NCBI GenBank assembly: GCA_025677825.1
Contig: JAIXMO010000026.1
Span: 186,001-250,000, forward strand
Origin: Helicostylum pulchrum
Lineage: Eukaryota > Mucoromycota > Mucoromycetes > Mucorales > Mucoraceae
Direction: 5' to 3'
Length of the DNA: 64,000 nucleotides
Each line of letters opens with the position of its first letter. Position 1 is the stretch's first letter. Position numbers and translations under genes: made by a program. Positions 49,901 to 61,184 of this stretch are shown here, piece by piece. The notes under the pieces were generated by a model. It was given only the letters and a program-made list of their open reading frames with translations. It did no database searches and was not told the origin of the DNA.

Positions 49901-52354
49901 TCGTATTACAAACAAGTACTTTTTTTTTAGTACGCCTTATTTATTACTCGCGGAGCACGCTAAAACGAGATAATAAGACTTTCCAAAGGAATCGTTAATT
50001 AATTCTTTCCCATCAATGCGCGCGCTCACTCCCCTTGAGCAAAAATAAATAAAAATACCATGACTATTTCGTATGACCTGTTCCACAAAAGAGGGGCTTG
50101 AAGATTCATGCTTAATTTTCCCCTCCGTACTATTGTATCCGAAACTCTTGGGTCGCTTTTGAAACTGTATGGCGAGATGATCAAAGAGTGCATTTACTGT
50201 GCCAATAAAGTAACTTGTTCGATTTATTGTTATGAAATATGCCATCTTTCAAACAATCAGCCAAGTCACCCAATCATTTTTTTAAGGGTTTGCACGCTAT
50301 TTTGTTAAATGTTTTGATGACTGCCTTGCAGGTCATTCTATTTAATATTCAATTATGTATGCGACTTTTTTTTTTAAGAAAAGGGTGTGACATTCTTTTC
50401 TAAAAACATACGGCACAATTATTTTTTTTAAAAGCGCGTATATCACATTCTAAACAAATCAAGAATGAAAATGAACGGCATATTACTTGTTCATTAACAC
50501 ACTAATATAAATTCGACACATAATGATTACTATAGCTATTAAAAATAAGAGAGAAATTGGTAATATACCATCTTGTGTATTGATTGAGCCCGATTTACAC
50601 CTTTTACACTCTAGAAAAATCATTTTTTCCCAAAAAAAGGTAATGCGACAGAAGATTAAAATAGAAGACTTGTTCTGCTGCTTGGACGTGCGCTGGGCAT
50701 AATATTTCCCTGCATTCGGTTTTGACGCCCAAGAAGGCAACTTTTTTTTTTTTTTTTTTTTTTATTATTTATACTTTTTTTGAGTAACATTAACGTAACA
50801 AACAGAAGGAAAAAAAAATAATAGGAGATGACAGATTGAATTGAATTACTATTGTGGAAAGCTATTGCATATAAATTGTTATTGACAATAGTATCTATAC
50901 GTTAATTTAAGCAGGTTTTATAAAATTTAAATCATGCACAGTAGATAGTACCTTAAAAAACGGGTAAAGAAAGGAGGGCCCTTTTTTTTATTTTATTTTT
51001 ACCCTTTCACTCTTTTTTGCATGTTTATGAATACACAAACTGACGATGAAACATTCAATGGCAATGACATTTCAGCGAATTAAATAATTACAAACTAAAC
51101 TATATTAAGGGACTACTTGTAAAAAGAAAAAAAAAAGAAAAAGCCACAATGAGTGTGTAAACAGAATTCAGAATCATTTAACCCTTACATATTGAACGAT
51201 AAAAACAAAAGGAAATGCCCAAAAAAAAAAAAAAAATAGAGTACAGATCCCGTGCTACCATAATTCGCTATATTTTATTACCATAAGGAGCACAGAGCTA
51301 CTTTGGTAAGTATTAGGGTAACATGCATAACTTTAATTATATTGTTCTTCCTACATGGTTATTTATTATGCACAGGTAAAAAAAAAAAACAATAATAAAA
51401 ATCACTCGCTTTTAACTCGCGAGAACATGATACACTGCACGGGTATATCATATCATACACGGGAAAAAAATATCAAAATGCAGACATGTTGTTTAATTCG
51501 GGGGGTAGAGAAAAGTTGATCGAATATGCAAAAACAAACGAGAAGAAAATAAAGGGAAAGGGGAGGTAGAAATATTGATAATCATTGCATATCGTGCGTG
51601 TAAAAATATCATTATTGTAAGTTTACTATGACGATTTTTTTTCTGTTGGGTTGCAGAACGGAGCTTTGACTCCATCAGGAAAAATATTTTTTTATGGTAT
51701 ATTTGGAAAAAAAACCTAAACGGAACAATCCGATTTTTTCACTTGCCAAGATGAGGCTAATGAAATTCAATAGCCATCAATGTATATATGGTATGTTACC
51801 TCTCTTTTAATAGATTTTGTCGTTCCAGCAACTTGTTTTAGTTAAAACAATCCTTGTAACATGACTTATCAATACAATATCTAGCCACTTCATTCACATG
51901 TCCGCATATTATTACTACAGATTGTGGCGCTCTTAATTGTTACGTACTTTTAACTAATGTAAAATACATGGAGTTTATAAAAAAAAAGCTTATGTTTTCA
52001 AAGGGAACGCGAGCGCTAATTTAATCAGTCCTTTTAAACTATTTTTTAAACTTTTTTTTTTATTTTTTATTTTTTATTTTTATTTTTTTTATTCTCTCTT
52101 TCTATCTCTCTCTCTCTCTCTCTCTTATAAATATACATTTTGTACTTTGTGTATTTGTAGTTATCTGTATCATACATATAGTATTTATACTCTTCCACGC
52201 GTATTAAAATCTCTTTTTTTTTCTCTGTACTTTTATTATTATTTTTTTTAAAAAAAAAATTCTATTTTTTTTTTTCTTCTTTCTTTCTCTTTCTTTCTTT
52301 CTTTCTTCAACTTAATTCACTACGATTTTATCATTCTATAACACATTTTCATCA
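46946..52354. other. 5.4-kb gene-poor region
   Basis: The longest gap in the window. Open frames (47293-47511, 47892-48120, 49937-50245, 50483-50740, 51493-51675) lack recognisable domains. It holds C17 at 47322-47338, long poly-T and poly-A tracts (for example 48310-48334 and 49744-49765), a perfect 10-bp inverted repeat at 47764-47788 and a (TC)n at 52105-52124. The last kilobase is probably the promoter and long pyrimidine-rich leader of the next gene. No tRNA, rRNA or repeat pair was identified by eye. Confidence 0.5.
47764..47788. other. Perfect 10-bp hairpin
   Basis: TAGAGTAAAA and its exact complement TTTTACTCTA are separated by 5 bases (AGTCG). The hairpin is isolated in non-coding DNA, with no T-tract of a kind that would suggest a known terminator. 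Confidence 0.6.
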
Positions 52355-53758
52355 ATGGATGATAGCTATCAACCGTTTAATCAACGAGAATCCTATGACT
52401 ATTTTATGATTCAACAGTCTACTTCATCACCGACGTCTACTTCTACTGCGTCTTCACCAATTACTACAGCAATGCAAAACGTTTCTGCCGGAACCAATTG
52501 GCCAACTAGAATTTTTCCTTTTGATTCCGCTGTTAACCAGTACGAATATGATTATTCCCAACGAACTAATAACCCAGTGTGGTCGTTACCTCATCCCCAA
52601 CAACATAATATCATGCCACAACCAAATTACCAACAACAGTTGCATAATCAATTACATTATCAACAACAGCATCTTATATTTCGATCACATCCTGATATGC
52701 ATCATTCTATCTATCAAAACTATGACCAAGTAAGTCAAGACCTCTTTCAGGTCCCTACTACTCTACCGGAAGAAATTTATTACGCACCACAAGAGCAACA
52801 CAATGTTTTGCACATAACGGAAACGCAACTTAATAATGCAAATATACCAAGCTATACCGACTCGAGCAGTGATAAAGCTTCCGATCTTACTTTTAAGATA
52901 GAAGCAATGACCGCAACTAATGTGCAACAAGATTTGGAGAGCACGCTATCACCATTACCTAGTATAACCAAATTAAATTGTGAGTCTGTATCACCAAATA
53001 CAACACCTTTATCATCTCCTGTTTTGTCTTGCACAAAAAAAAGAAAAAGAGTCGGAAAGGCAACTGCAACGTGTACAAATTCATCCCTTGGTCAATTGGG
53101 AAATAGTGTGGTCGACGCAGATGAAGATGAACGAGGAGTGAAGCGTACAAATCAAGAGGAGGGGGTAGATGGTGGAACAAAAGAAGTAGGAGTTCAAGGT
53201 AGCCGAAAGACGGTCGATCAATTAGAGAGAGAGCTTGACTTTCTAGGGGATGATTGTGACACTATTTTAATGATGTTGGATTCTCTACGCAATGCATTTT
53301 TAGCGGACATACCGGCTTCACAACTCAAATCAACCTCAAAGGGTATACCACTCACAAGTACATTTGATTCAAAAGAAAAAAATCATATCGATCAAGTTGC
53401 TTATGCCAAAAATTTAACCAATCAAGTTCCTACAATTATAAATACTCGACGTCGCTCAAAAATAATTGCTCAAAATCCCGAAATGGAACGTGAAATAAGG
53501 ACAGCTTATGATGATCTTATGATTCAGGTACGACAAGTTGAAAAAAAAGTAGATGCACTGGAAGGAAAAAGAAAAAACGCGTTTCACGTCGATAAAGAAC
53601 AAAAGAAAGAAAAACCTTCTGTTCGACCACAATCTGATAACGAAGAAGATACATACTCTCAATCAAGCTGTGCATTATCCTCTATTATTTCGGAAGAAGA
53701 CGATGATTACTTGTTAGAATCTACCAAGAAAAGGAAGATCACTTCTACAAAAGGTTAA
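52355..53758 (+). CDS. Gln/Ser-rich probable nuclear protein with coiled coil, unknown
   Basis: Intronless 467-aa gene starting MDDSYQPFNQRESYDYFM. The N-terminal half is low-complexity (Ser/Thr/Gln/His/Tyr, with QPNYQQQLHNQLHYQQQH). Two basic NLS-like clusters are seen (CTKKRKRVGK near residue 230 and STKKRKITSTKG at the very end). A more ordered, charged region runs from KTVDQLERELDFLGDDCDT to the coiled coil MIQVRQVEKKVDALEGKR, with an acidic patch SEEDDDY near the end. There is no zinc finger, bZIP or HMG box. It looks like a transcriptional co-regulator. The 5.4-kb gap and long pyrimidine-rich leader in front of it also fit a regulated gene. The family is not recognised. Confidence 0.72.
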   Translation: MDDSYQPFNQRESYDYFMIQQSTSSPTSTSTASSPITTAMQNVSAGTNWPTRIFPFDSAVNQYEYDYSQRTNNPVWSLPHPQQHNIMPQPNYQQQLHNQLHYQQQHLIFRSHPDMHHSIYQNYDQVSQDLFQVPTTLPEEIYYAPQEQHNVLHITETQLNNANIPSYTDSSSDKASDLTFKIEAMTATNVQQDLESTLSPLPSITKLNCESVSPNTTPLSSPVLSCTKKRKRVGKATATCTNSSLGQLGNSVVDADEDERGVKRTNQEEGVDGGTKEVGVQGSRKTVDQLERELDFLGDDCDTILMMLDSLRNAFLADIPASQLKSTSKGIPLTSTFDSKEKNHIDQVAYAKNLTNQVPTIINTRRRSKIIAQNPEMEREIRTAYDDLMIQVRQVEKKVDALEGKRKNAFHVDKEQKKEKPSVRPQSDNEEDTYSQSSCALSSIISEEDDDYLLESTKKRKITSTKG

Positions 53759-53991
53759 AACTTTTAAAATTTAAGCTTTTTTTTTTTTTTTTTTTTGAAA
53801 AAAAAACACTCATTTAAACTCTATGAAAATTATATATTATGCTTTCTCCTATTTTGTTATTATGTTTATATTTATGAATTAACTGTCTCCCTTTTTTAAC
53901 TTTCGGTCAACTTCGCGCGACCTAATAAAAACATGTCTAAATAAACTTTTTTTTCGTATTTATAGTCTTCGTTTATGCTTTTTGTTCTTTT

Positions 53992-54024
<33 letters not shown>

Positions 54025-54598
54025 GAAGAAAATGGGATTCCGTGCAATCAAGTTACACTATAAAGTAAAAATAAAACAAAAAGTAACCATAAACGACCCA
54101 AATCATTCACAAAATCAAAAAGATACCAAAAAAAAAAAAAAGAAAAAAAGTGCTTTTGTTTTGTTTTTGGCGAAATAATAACAACAAACTATTACTGTAT
54201 ATAAAAAAAAGAAGCCCTACACCCAACCCAAAGATTATCCGCCCGGGAATGATTAAACCTCAGAATGTGCGGGGTAAAAACCAACAGGTCGCGTTTTACG
54301 TTGCACGTGAAGTTTGCAGTGACAGAAACAAGGTCCCTTGTAAACACCGTCAAGTTTATAATACAAAATATACACAAAAATTATATTTCAACGACCGGAA
54401 AGGTTCGTAACCTATTCCATACTGTCCAACTCCAATTCTTTTTTTTTGGCCCATTTCGCTACTTGTAGTGTTTTTTTCCAGCTTGACGCTTGAATTTTTA
54501 ATTCCCCCTCACCCCCTCCCCTCTCATTTTTTTTTTCATTTCTTTTAACTTTAATACCACCCCCCTCTCTTCTTTTTCATTAAAAAAAAAAAAAAAAG
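53759..54598. promoter_or_regulatory. Upstream region of SDHA with CT-rich block
   Basis: 840 bases without a gene. T18 and T24 tracts lie near 53777 and 53998. A CT-rich block (54503-54575) with CCCCCTC and ACCCCCTCCCC motifs lies just ahead of the A-rich leader and the ATG at 54599. CT-rich blocks near transcription starts are common in highly expressed fungal genes; the promoter role here is inference. Confidence 0.5.
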
Positions 54599-56918
54599 AT
54601 GTTGAAGTTCTTGCAATCTTCTTCACCCAAGGCAGTAAGTCTCCCATTTCCCTTTCATACATAAACACCTAAAATAAAACCAGTATAAAATATTTGTAGT
54701 TGACTTTTTTTTTTTTTTTTTTTTTTGTTATCTTTTAGTTACGTGCTGCCAGTAAGTTTTTACCCCACAAATAAGAAAACCCTGTATCTAATTATATCCA
54801 TTATCTAGACACTTATGCTGGTAGAATGGCTGTTCGTGGTCTCCACTACTCCAAGCCTGCTATGCAAGTTATGTCCACTAACCCTCTTCGCGCCACCGAA
54901 TCTTCTGTACGTAACAGATAAACAAAGCATTGAATTCACAACTTATATCAATTTTTTTTTCTGTAGGGTTCTATTGCCAGCAAATATCCCATTATTGATC
55001 ACGAATATGATGCTGTTGTTGTCGGTGCTGGTGGTGCTGGTCTTCGTGCCGCTTTCGGTCTTGCTGAAGCTGGTTTAAAGACTGCTTGTATCACCAAGTT
55101 GTTCCCTACTCGTTCCCACACTGTCGCTGCCCAAGTAAGAAAAAGAAAAAAAAATTGCATATAGATTAGATAACAAAAAAAAAAAAAAATACAATATATT
55201 TATATTTTAAAAAATAGGGTGGTATTAATGCTGCTCTCGGTAACATGACTGAAGATGATTGGAGATGGCACATGTATGATACCGTTAAGGGTTCAGATTG
55301 GTTAGGTGATCAAGACGCTATTCATTATATGTGTCGTGAAGCTCCTCACACTGTTGTCGAACTTGAGCATTACGGTGTTCCTTTCTCCAGAACTGCTGAA
55401 GGAAAGATTTATCAACGTGCTTTCGGTGGTCAAAGTTTGAAGTACGGCAAAGGTAAGATAATACACCAAGATCAGAGTTCGAATTTTTTTATATATTAAT
55501 GCAATATTATAATAATAGGTGGTCAAGCCTACCGTTGTGCTGCTGTAGCTGATCGTACCGGTCATGCTATTCTCCATACTTTATATGGTCAATCTCTCCG
55601 TCACGACACTAACTATTTCATTGAATACTTTGCTCTCGATTTAATTATGGAAGATGGTGAATGTAAGGGTGTTATTGCTTTGAACATGGAAGACGGTACC
55701 CTTCATCGTTTCAGATCTCACAAGACTGTTATTGCTACTGGTGGTTACGGTCGTGCTTACTTCTCTTGTACCTCTGCTCACACCTGTACTGGTGACGGTA
55801 ACGCTATGGTTGCCCGTGCCGGTCTCCCTCTTCAAGATTTAGAATTCGTTCAATTCCATCCTACCGGTATTTACGGTTCTGGTTGTTTGATCACTGAAGG
55901 TTCTCGTGGTGAAGGTGGTTACCTCGTTAACTCTGCTGGTGAACGTTTCATGGAACGTTATGCTCCTACCGCTAAGGATTTAGCTTCTCGCGATGTTGTT
56001 TCTCGTGCCATTACTCTTGAAATCAAGGCTGGTCGTGGTGTTGGACCCGAGAAGGATCATATGCATCTTCAACTTCATCATTTACCTCCTGCCGTTCTTC
56101 AAGAACGTTTGCCCGGTATTTCAGAGACTGCTTCTATCTTCGCCGGTGTTGATGTTAACAAGGAACCTATTCCTATTTTACCTACTGTCCATTATAACAT
56201 GGGTGGTATCCCTACTCGTTATACTGGTGAGGTTATCACCGTTAATGAGAACGGTGAAGATGTTGTTGTTCCTGGTCTTTATGCTGCTGGTGAAGCTGCC
56301 TGTGTTTCTGTTCACGGTGCTAACCGTCTCGGTGCCAATTCTCTTTTGGATATCGTTGTCTTTGGTCGTGCCGTTGCTCACCACATTGCCGAAACTCTCG
56401 AACCCAACACTCCTATGAAGCCTTTCGCTGCTGATGCCGGTGCTGAAAGTATTGCCAACTTGGATAAGCTCAGAAACTCTGAAGGACCCAAGCGTACATC
56501 TGAGATTCGTCTTAGCATGCAAAAGGTAATGCAAAGTGATGCTGCTGTCTTCAGAACTCAAGAAACTCTTGATGAAGGTGTTGAGAAGATTGATAAGGTA
56601 TTCGGTACCTTCCAAGACGTTGGTATTACTGATCGTGGTATGATCTGGAACACTGATTTAGTTGAAACTCTTGAACTTCAAAACTTGTTGACTTGTGCTG
56701 CTCAAACTATGCACTCTGCTGCTGTTCGTAAGGAATCTCGTGGTGCTCATGCCCGTGACGATTTCCAAGAGCGTGATGATGTTAACTGGATGAAGCATAC
56801 CCTCTCTTGGCAAAACCAAGAAACTGGTGAAGTCAAGCTCGATTACCGTGCTGTCACTGATACTACCCTTGACGAAGCTGAATGTAAGCATGTTCCTCCT
56901 TTCGCTCGTGTCTACTAA
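54599..56918 (+). CDS. SDH1: Succinate dehydrogenase flavoprotein subunit
   Basis: Complex II subunit that oxidises succinate to fumarate in the mitochondrial matrix and inner membrane. Six exons; the first ones (54599-54634 and a 13-nt exon near 54739) encode the presequence. The mature part opens [20 protein letters not shown] (FAD-binding), followed by the covalent-FAD His in [18 protein letters not shown] and [20 protein letters not shown]. Later come [43 protein letters not shown] (active-site Arg), [12 protein letters not shown] and [12 protein letters not shown]. It ends HVPPFARVY. One odd stretch: after [20 protein letters not shown] the family usually has H-L-D-L-x-H-L; here [10 protein letters not shown] is close but altered. 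Codon use is strongly biased (GGT, GCT, CTC, ACC), indicating high expression. Confidence 0.96.
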
Positions 56919-57154
56919 AAAGTATCTATTCCATATCATTTCTTCTCCATGTTTCTAAGAAAAAATATTTCATACATTTTAAATAAAAATAAATAAATTA
57001 ATTTGACATGTTTGACTTTCTTATTCGTATTAAGAAAAAATCCCGGGCCAAACATTAATGGAGTAGGTGGTGCGCCAAATGGCAATTGTTTGGTGTAACT
57101 GAATGATCACATGATGATTATCGCCTTTAAAAAAAAAGAAATGTTTTTTAATAA

Positions 57155-58258
57155 ATGAGAAGCATATCACTCTTTCCGCTCGTTTATAGTCTCATGTCTA
57201 GTATTGCAGACAAGGCCCTATCGGTCATTATGGTGTTTGCACCTACTATTGGTTATTTTGATCAGGTAAATGACATTAATTTTTTTTTTTAAAAAAAAAG
57301 TTCATCATGTTAAATGAGATCAAGTATAGTACCGAATCATCTATAAGAACAAGTCGAGTGTAGGTTTCAACTCTGTCACTTGTGCTATTCTTTGTTTTGC
57401 AAAGTAAGTGTAGGTTGTTTTATTTGGATGAATTATATCTTACTATTTGTTTTTTTTAGTATTCTGCGTTTATTTTTTTGGTAAAATTTTGTAATTTTAT
57501 AAGCAAAAAAAAAAAAAAAGTAGTAATGGGATGAATTTGTATAGGCTTGGAAAACGATTTGATACGACATTATTATTTCAATCAATTGCAATGCTTTTAG
57601 CGATGTTAATTTTATTAGAAATTGTGATCCGGTACAAACCAAAAGACGTAGCATTTACGCCTTTAATAAGACATAACTCGATTGATTCAAGCTCATCTTC
57701 TTCTTCTGACGAAGACCATCACCATGCGTCGCAAGCAATGCAACGAGTTGAGTTAAAATGGTTTCAACGCTCATTTTGGAGTTGGGATAATTATCTTGAT
57801 TATATCAATTGTTTATTGTTATTTACTTCCATCATTGGGATCCTTTATATCTTTTTACACAAGTTTAATATGTTTATTGAAATCTTGGGATTTTTAAGTT
57901 TAGGACTCGAAAGTACATTGCCTTTACCTCAACTACTCACTAACTTTAAACATCGTACAACTAAAGGATTTAGTCTATTGATCTTGGCCAGTTGGGTTAG
58001 TAATATTTAGTCTACGAAATATACCATTATGTACATACGTACTGACGATTGTATACATAGTTTATTGGTGATGGATTTAAAGCATTCTACTTTTTTTATA
58101 ACCACTCTCCTATTCAATTTGTTGTTTGCGCTTTAATTCAATTGACATTCGATACAATTATTGTAATTCAATTCATCGTATTCTCTCCTTTGGTTCAAAA
58201 ATGGTTAGGAATCAAGGGTCAAATTGTATTAGAAGATGAAGATGATTTACCTTGTTAA
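57155..58258 (+). CDS. PQ-loop membrane protein, SLC66A2/PQLC1-Any1 type
   Basis: Five exons. The product starts MRSISLFPLVYSLMSSIADK and has about seven membrane segments. Two PQ-loop-like repeats are seen: APTIGYFDQYRIIYKNKSSVGFNS in the first and LESTLPLPQLLTNFKHRTTKGFS in the second. Both show the aromatic-P/Q-x-x-x-N/K pattern and a following SxGFS element. The loop between them is Ser-rich with His/Asp (SSSSSSSDEDHHH). It ends in an acidic tail, EDEDDLPC. The arrangement resembles PQLC1/SLC66A2 and yeast Any1, which act in endosomal/Golgi lipid asymmetry. Transport substrate and localisation are not readable. The proposed introns (57266-57329 and three further) keep the PQ and TM regions in frame; FFWLGKRF is created by the third junction. 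Confidence 0.82.
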
Positions 58259-58524
58259 AAAAATAAATAAAAAGGCTGGCCCACGTGGTGTCACACTTGC
58301 TACCTATCATTTGTATTTTGTCACACGTGTAAAAGATCATTGATCTTGCTCACTAAGCGGGAAATTAAAACCATGAAAGAAGAAGTATGAGACCCATTAA
58401 GTTTAACTCGGTTTTTTTTTTATTTTTTATTTGTTGCCCGATACTTTTTTTTCTTTTATATATAATAGTACAAGTGTATTTTTCTTTTTCCTCCTCTTCT
58501 AAATTTTTTTTATACAAAAAAAAA

Positions 58525-60217
58525 ATGAAGGCCAACAGTTTCTATATACTTGCCTTCTTTGCAGGTTCATCAGTAGCAAATACGGTACAACAGTATCCAT
58601 TTGTTCATCCAATGTCAGCAGCAAAAGAAACAACCTTGTATGGCAAATACCTTCATCTTACAGATATTCATGTAAGCTTAATATGTGTGTGTAACAATTT
58701 GTATGTTTGCCTAAATAAAAAAAAAAACGCCAAACATTAGATGGATAAACATTACCTGGTAGGAGCCACAATTAAATCAGATTGTCATCGCGAACCAAAA
58801 AAACATAAAAAAAAGAAGGAAAGAGAAGGTTTATTAGCTGGTTATTGGGGTGCTCCCGGTATGGGCTGTGATTCACCTTCAAGGCTTGTATACCATTCTA
58901 TTGATTATATCGCTAACGAATGGAAAGATAAGATTGATTTCGTAATTTGGACAGGTGATAATGCTAGGTATGTACATATACATATTTTACTGAAATATAA
59001 TAGGCACTAATAATACAAAAAAAAATAAAAAATGATAGACATGACGGCGATGCTTATATAACTAGAACAAAAGAGGAAATTGTAGGCTATAATGTAGAGA
59101 TAGCAGCTTTGTTAAAAAATGCATTTCGTTTAGAAAACAATAGGACTTTACCTATTGTACCCTGTATAGGTAAAACCTGGAGTGAAACCCTGTCTTTTAA
59201 ACAGTAGCTAATGAAGATCTACCCTTAGGTAATAACGATGTTCATCCTCACAATGAGTTGAGAGGAATCAAGAGAAATCCTCAACTGTTAGAGTTTAGTG
59301 AAATGTGGAGTGATTTTATTCCACCAAAGCAATTAAAAGCATTTAAACGTGGCGGTTATTTTGCAGTGGATGTAGTACCAGGTTTACGCGTATTATCATT
59401 AAATTCACTCTACTTTTTTGGGTCGAACGATGTAGTCAATAGTTGCAGTGACGAGAATGGACCAGGTGCAAAACACATCAAATGGATGAAGAAACAATTA
59501 AAACGTGCTCGGAGGGATGGATTTAAAGTGATTATTATTGGACACGTACCTCCTACAATTAAAACATTTAAAGATAGTTGCCTTGATGATTATATTAAAG
59601 TATCAACTAAATATGCTGATATTATTACTGGGCACATGTATGGACATGCTAATATGGACCATTTTCAAGTATTAACAAGAGACGTACCATACGATAGAAA
59701 TTCAAGTCAAATAGAAATTCAAAAAGATACAGGCAGATTTATTTCTACACTGCGTAAACAATACAAGAACGTAAAGAAGATTAGGGATACACAAGAATTA
59801 GTAGTTGTACATATCGCTCCGCCAATGCTTCCATTATTTTATCCTACTTTTAGAATTAATGAATATGAAAGTAATATCAATTCAGCTAGATTTGGTGACT
59901 GGCTTAAATACACACAATGGTATACAAACTTAACTCACTGGAACAATGCTAAACACCCTTTCACTGGCAAGCATCTTAAACCTGAGTTTGAAATAGAATA
60001 CTCCACAGATGAAACTTACAATATGACTGATTTGACAGCTAACAGTTGGCTTGATTTTGCAGAAAAAATTGCTTCAAAAGAAGGGAAGCCCTTGTGGAAA
60101 ACCTATTTAGCCAATATGTTTGTACAGACAAATAACGATTGGTATGGTCAAAGTATTCCAATTCAACAACCTACTATTGGTTGGTTGGATTGGTTTTACA
60201 ATCACTTTTTTCAATAA
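58525..60217 (+). CDS. PPN1: Endopolyphosphatase PPN1-like metallophosphoesterase
   Basis: Vacuolar endopolyphosphatase of the calcineurin-like phosphoesterase superfamily that cleaves long inorganic polyphosphate. Four exons. The N-terminal signal/anchor (MKANSFYILAFFAGSSVA) is followed by the metal-binding HLTDIH, the split IWTGDNARHDGDA (GDxxRHD), IGNNDVHPHN (GNND), GHVPPTI, and GHMYGHANMDHF (GHxH). A Lys-rich insert (PKKHKKKKEREG) follows the CHRE element in the second exon. The spliced motifs match Ppn1 well. The His of RHDGDA sits two bases into an exon, so the junction at 59038 is decisive. The C-terminal part carries several NxS/T sites and ends WLDWFYNHFFQ, shorter than yeast Ppn1. 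Confidence 0.9.
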
Positions 60218-60416
60218 ATTTTTTTTTTGTTTCGGGTTGTGTGTAATAAAAAGTGTGTGTACATAATTGTGTGTCTGTGTGCTTGTGTGTGCACACTAAA
60301 GTTACTCCCACTTAATTAATTTTTTCTTTTTTTCCTCTTTTTTAATTTTTCTTTTTTTCTTTTTATATATTTATACACATATACACACACACATATATAT
60401 ATATTTATATACAAGA

Positions 60417-61072
60417 ATGGGTTGCTGTAGTTCTAAACCAGACTCGACATTACAAGAGGTTCATATTCCTCAAACTAATCAACAGGGTAAAACCATAAAA
60501 AAAAAAAACGAGATGACGAGACTCATCTTTTTTTTTCTTTTTTTTTAGTTCCTCCTATTGTAATTACAAAAGCACAATCTATTGGTTCAGTAGAATCCTT
60601 ACCAGCTTCAACATCAGCTAACGCTATTCCAATACAACCAGAAGAAAAAACCTCAACAAAGATAGAACCACCTTCTTTCGAAGCCACCCAACACAAAGCC
60701 ACTTTACAAGATACAAAACCTGTTATTATCTCGACCCCAATACCACCCGATAATACTGCTAAAAACAATTCATTACCTAATCATAATTCTCATAACATTA
60801 TAACAACATGGACAATCCTCGTTCGACTTTCTAATTCTGCTGTAAAAGATATATTAGTCGATATTCCAACTACTGCTCCATTTTTGACAGTTTCCGATTT
60901 AAAAAAGAAAGTGCCCGTAGAATCTGATCAGCATATCAAGTTAATTCATTTAGGTCGTATCTTACAAGACGACTTTAAATTAGTACCTTCAACTACAACT
61001 ACTGATATTAAAAGCGATACAATTAAAGTATCAAATCGTGGGGTCATTCAAGCTATGATTTACAAGTTATAA
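60417..61072 (+). CDS. Dually acylated ubiquitin-like-domain protein
   Basis: Two exons (60417-60487, 60549-61072). The start MGCCSSKPDSTLQ is a strong N-myristoylation (Gly2) and palmitoylation (Cys3-Cys4) context. A Thr/Pro/Gln-rich linker of about 100 residues follows. The C-terminal domain is ubiquitin-like: TWTILVRLSNSAVKDILVDI (β1-β2), LTVSDLKKKVPVE (α1), IKLIHLGRILQDDFKL (ubiquitin-type β3, cf. LIFAGKQLED), and a last strand RGVIQAMIYKL. It lacks a Gly-Gly end, so it is a Ubl adaptor domain and not a conjugated modifier. A membrane-tethered Ubl recalls UBL3 and DUF2407-type proteins, but in UBL3 the lipid is at the C-terminus. The role is unknown. Confidence 0.75.
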
Positions 61073-61184
61073 AAATAAAATAAAAAAATAAAAAATATCC
61101 GAGTGATTTATGTATTATTAAGAATATACTTTATTGTATAAATTATGTATTATATTATTATTAAAAAGAGTGATATAATTAAGT

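Noticed and set aside
49937..50245. 102-codon minus ORF
   Set aside because: Possible small gene, but no domain, no splicing signals and a poor context; not supported.
50483..50740. 85-codon minus ORF with a hydrophobic C-terminal segment
   Set aside because: A tail-anchor-like stretch (LPISLLFLIAIVIIM) and a CKRC pair drew attention, but nothing else supports coding.
56178..56939. Antisense ORFs across SDHA
   Set aside because: They arise from strong codon bias on the sense strand; no domain.
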